From Terrabacter sp. MAHUQ-38 (GTDB lineage: Bacteria > Actinomycetota > Actinomycetes > Actinomycetales > Dermatophilaceae): a DNA stretch of 64,000 nt. Position numbers and translations under genes: made by a program. The notes under the pieces were generated by a model. That model was not told the DNA's origin. It saw nothing but the letters and a program-made list of their open reading frames with translations, and did no database searches. Positions 62,965-64,000 of this stretch are shown in pieces. The first letter of the stretch is position 1; every line of letters starts with the position of its first letter. The stretch covers positions 62,001 through 126,000 of the forward strand of contig NZ_JACVCU010000006.1 of the NCBI RefSeq assembly GCF_014518425.1, written 5' to 3'.

Positions 62965-63992
62965 GTGGCTTGGCTCCTGGTCTGGCCGGGCGGGGCGCTG
63001 CTCGCCCGGACGATGAGTTCGGGGTCGATGAGGCTGGGGACCTGGTCGGTCTCGCCGGAGATGGCGGCGGTGAGCATCGAGATCGCCTCGCGGCCGATCG
63101 CGGCGAAGTCCTGTCGGACGGTCGTGAGCGGCGGGATGAGGTACTCGGCCTCGGGCACGTCGTCGAAGCCGACGACGCTCACGTCGCGCGGCACCGACCG
63201 ACCGGCCTCGTGCAGGGCGCGCAGCACACCGATCGCCATCTGGTCGTTGGCGGCGAACACCGCTGTCACGTCAGGGTTCTCGGCCAGCGCAAGCCCGGCA
63301 CGGTAACCGCTCCCGGCGCTCCAGTCCCCCGACACCGGCTCCATCGGACGGTGCCCGGCGGCCACCATCTCGGCGCGCCAGCCCTCGGCACGGGCCCGTG
63401 ACTCGGCCCAGTCGAGCGGTCCGGTCACGTGGGCGATCTCGACGTGGCCGAGGTCCATGAGGTGCCGGGTCGCGAGGCGGGCTCCGGCGACGTTGTCGAC
63501 GCCGACGGTGCGCCGCGCGCGGGTCAGGTCACCCTCGACGATGACGAAGGGCAGCCGGGCGCTGCGCGAGCGGGCCACCTCGAGCGCTTCGTCGTGGCCG
63601 GCGATGACGACGATGCCCTCGACGGCGAGCCGGTCGAGGTGGTCGACGGCGGCGTCGAAGCCCTCGCGGGTCATCTCGGCGAGCGACACGGACGAGGCGA
63701 AGAAGCCGGCCTCGCGGGCCGCCGTGTTCACCGTGCGGTGCACGCTGGTCGGCCCGAAGAGCGTCGAGGCCGTCGTGATGATGCCGATCGTCGCCGACCG
63801 ACCGCGCACGAGGGTGCGCGCCGCGGTGTTGGGCCTGTAGCCGAGCCGCTCGATGGCCTGGAGCACGCGCTCGCGAGTCTCGGGCCGGATGCTCGACGCA
63901 CCGTTGATGACGCGCGAGACCGTCTGGTGCGAGACGCCGGCCAGCCGGGCGACGTCCTGCATGACGGGCGCACGTGACACGGTGTCGCTCAT
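62961..63992 (-). CDS. LacI-family transcriptional regulator (arabinose operon)
   Basis: The 343-residue regulator has an N-terminal HTH (MQDVARLAGVSHQTVSRVIN, residues 11-30), hinge helix PNTAARTLVRGRSATIGII and a periplasmic-binding-type effector domain. It leads the operon lacI-araB-araD-araA, each junction overlapping or close. It probably represses these genes and the chvE transporter unless arabinose is present. The promoter lies beyond the window edge. Confidence 0.93.
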   Translation of the reverse strand: MSDTVSRAPVMQDVARLAGVSHQTVSRVINGASSIRPETRERVLQAIERLGYRPNTAARTLVRGRSATIGIITTASTLFGPTSVHRTVNTAAREAGFFASSVSLAEMTREGFDAAVDHLDRLAVEGIVVIAGHDEALEVARSRSARLPFVIVEGDLTRARRTVGVDNVAGARLATRHLMDLGHVEIAHVTGPLDWAESRARAEGWRAEMVAAGHRPMEPVSGDWSAGSGYRAGLALAENPDVTAVFAANDQMAIGVLRALHEAGRSVPRDVSVVGFDDVPEAEYLIPPLTTVRQDFAAIGREAISMLTAAISGETDQVPSLIDPELIVRASSAPPGQTRSQAT

Positions 63993-64000
63993 GGGGTTCT

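Overview
The window is high-GC chromosomal DNA from an actinobacterium. The gene content and order (trnW-secE-nusG-rplK-rplA, rpmG-hadA-hadB-murB, an mce operon headed by mceG, DUF3152, DUF4282 and DUF5709 proteins, and many GTG or TTG starts) fit the Micrococcales, and I would guess Intrasporangiaceae or a close relative. The family is an inference; the phylum is well supported. I see no phage, insertion sequence, CRISPR array or replication origin.

Layout. (1) 1-3.6 kb: rpoB on the minus strand, with its own promoter and a perfect 13-bp hairpin on the rpoC side. (2) 4.1-6.7 kb: a DUF4282 membrane protein and the two-step agmatine-to-putrescine pair aguA/aguB. (3) 6.9-18.1 kb: a complete, overlapping mce lipid-import operon (mceG ATPase, two YrbE permeases, MceA-F, two Mce-associated membrane proteins). 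(4) 18.3-22.4 kb: a DUF4178 protein, an unrecognised protein, and a glycolate-oxidase-like plus class V aminotransferase pair that could turn glycolate into glycine. (5) 22.5-39.5 kb: ribosomal and transcription genes (rplL-rplJ with an attenuator leader; rplA-rplK-nusG-secE-tRNA-Trp; rpmG) broken up by unrelated genes. These include a secreted choice-of-anchor-P-like protein, a WXG100-like/calpain-like protease with a small downstream partner, gamma-glutamyltransferase, an aspartate-type aminotransferase, adenosine deaminase, murB and the hadAB dehydratase pair. (6) 39.7-43.4 kb: tRNA-Met and tRNA-Thr, a coiled-coil protein, an unusual metallo-beta-lactamase-fold protein, and a minisatellite-encoded acidic protein coupled to a JmjC/cupin oxygenase. 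(7) 43.4-48.1 kb: a cytosolic BtuF-like protein, fused isobutyryl-CoA mutase icmF and a divergent MarR regulator. (8) 48.2-53.2 kb: a two-domain glycosyltransferase, a membrane-anchored methyltransferase and an AGE-family isomerase. (9) 53.2-64 kb: an L-arabinose module, lacI-araB-araD-araA followed by chvE-mmsA-mmsB and an alditol oxidase.

The strongest signal no gene explains is the word GGCATACG/CGTATGCC. I count 21 exact copies in 64 kb. It recurs in three reading frames, forces rare codons (GCA, TAT, ATA), and builds three intergenic hairpins, all in ribosomal or RNA-polymerase operons. The most interesting protein is the WXG100-like/calpain-like protease. I ran no searches; family names come from motifs read by eye.
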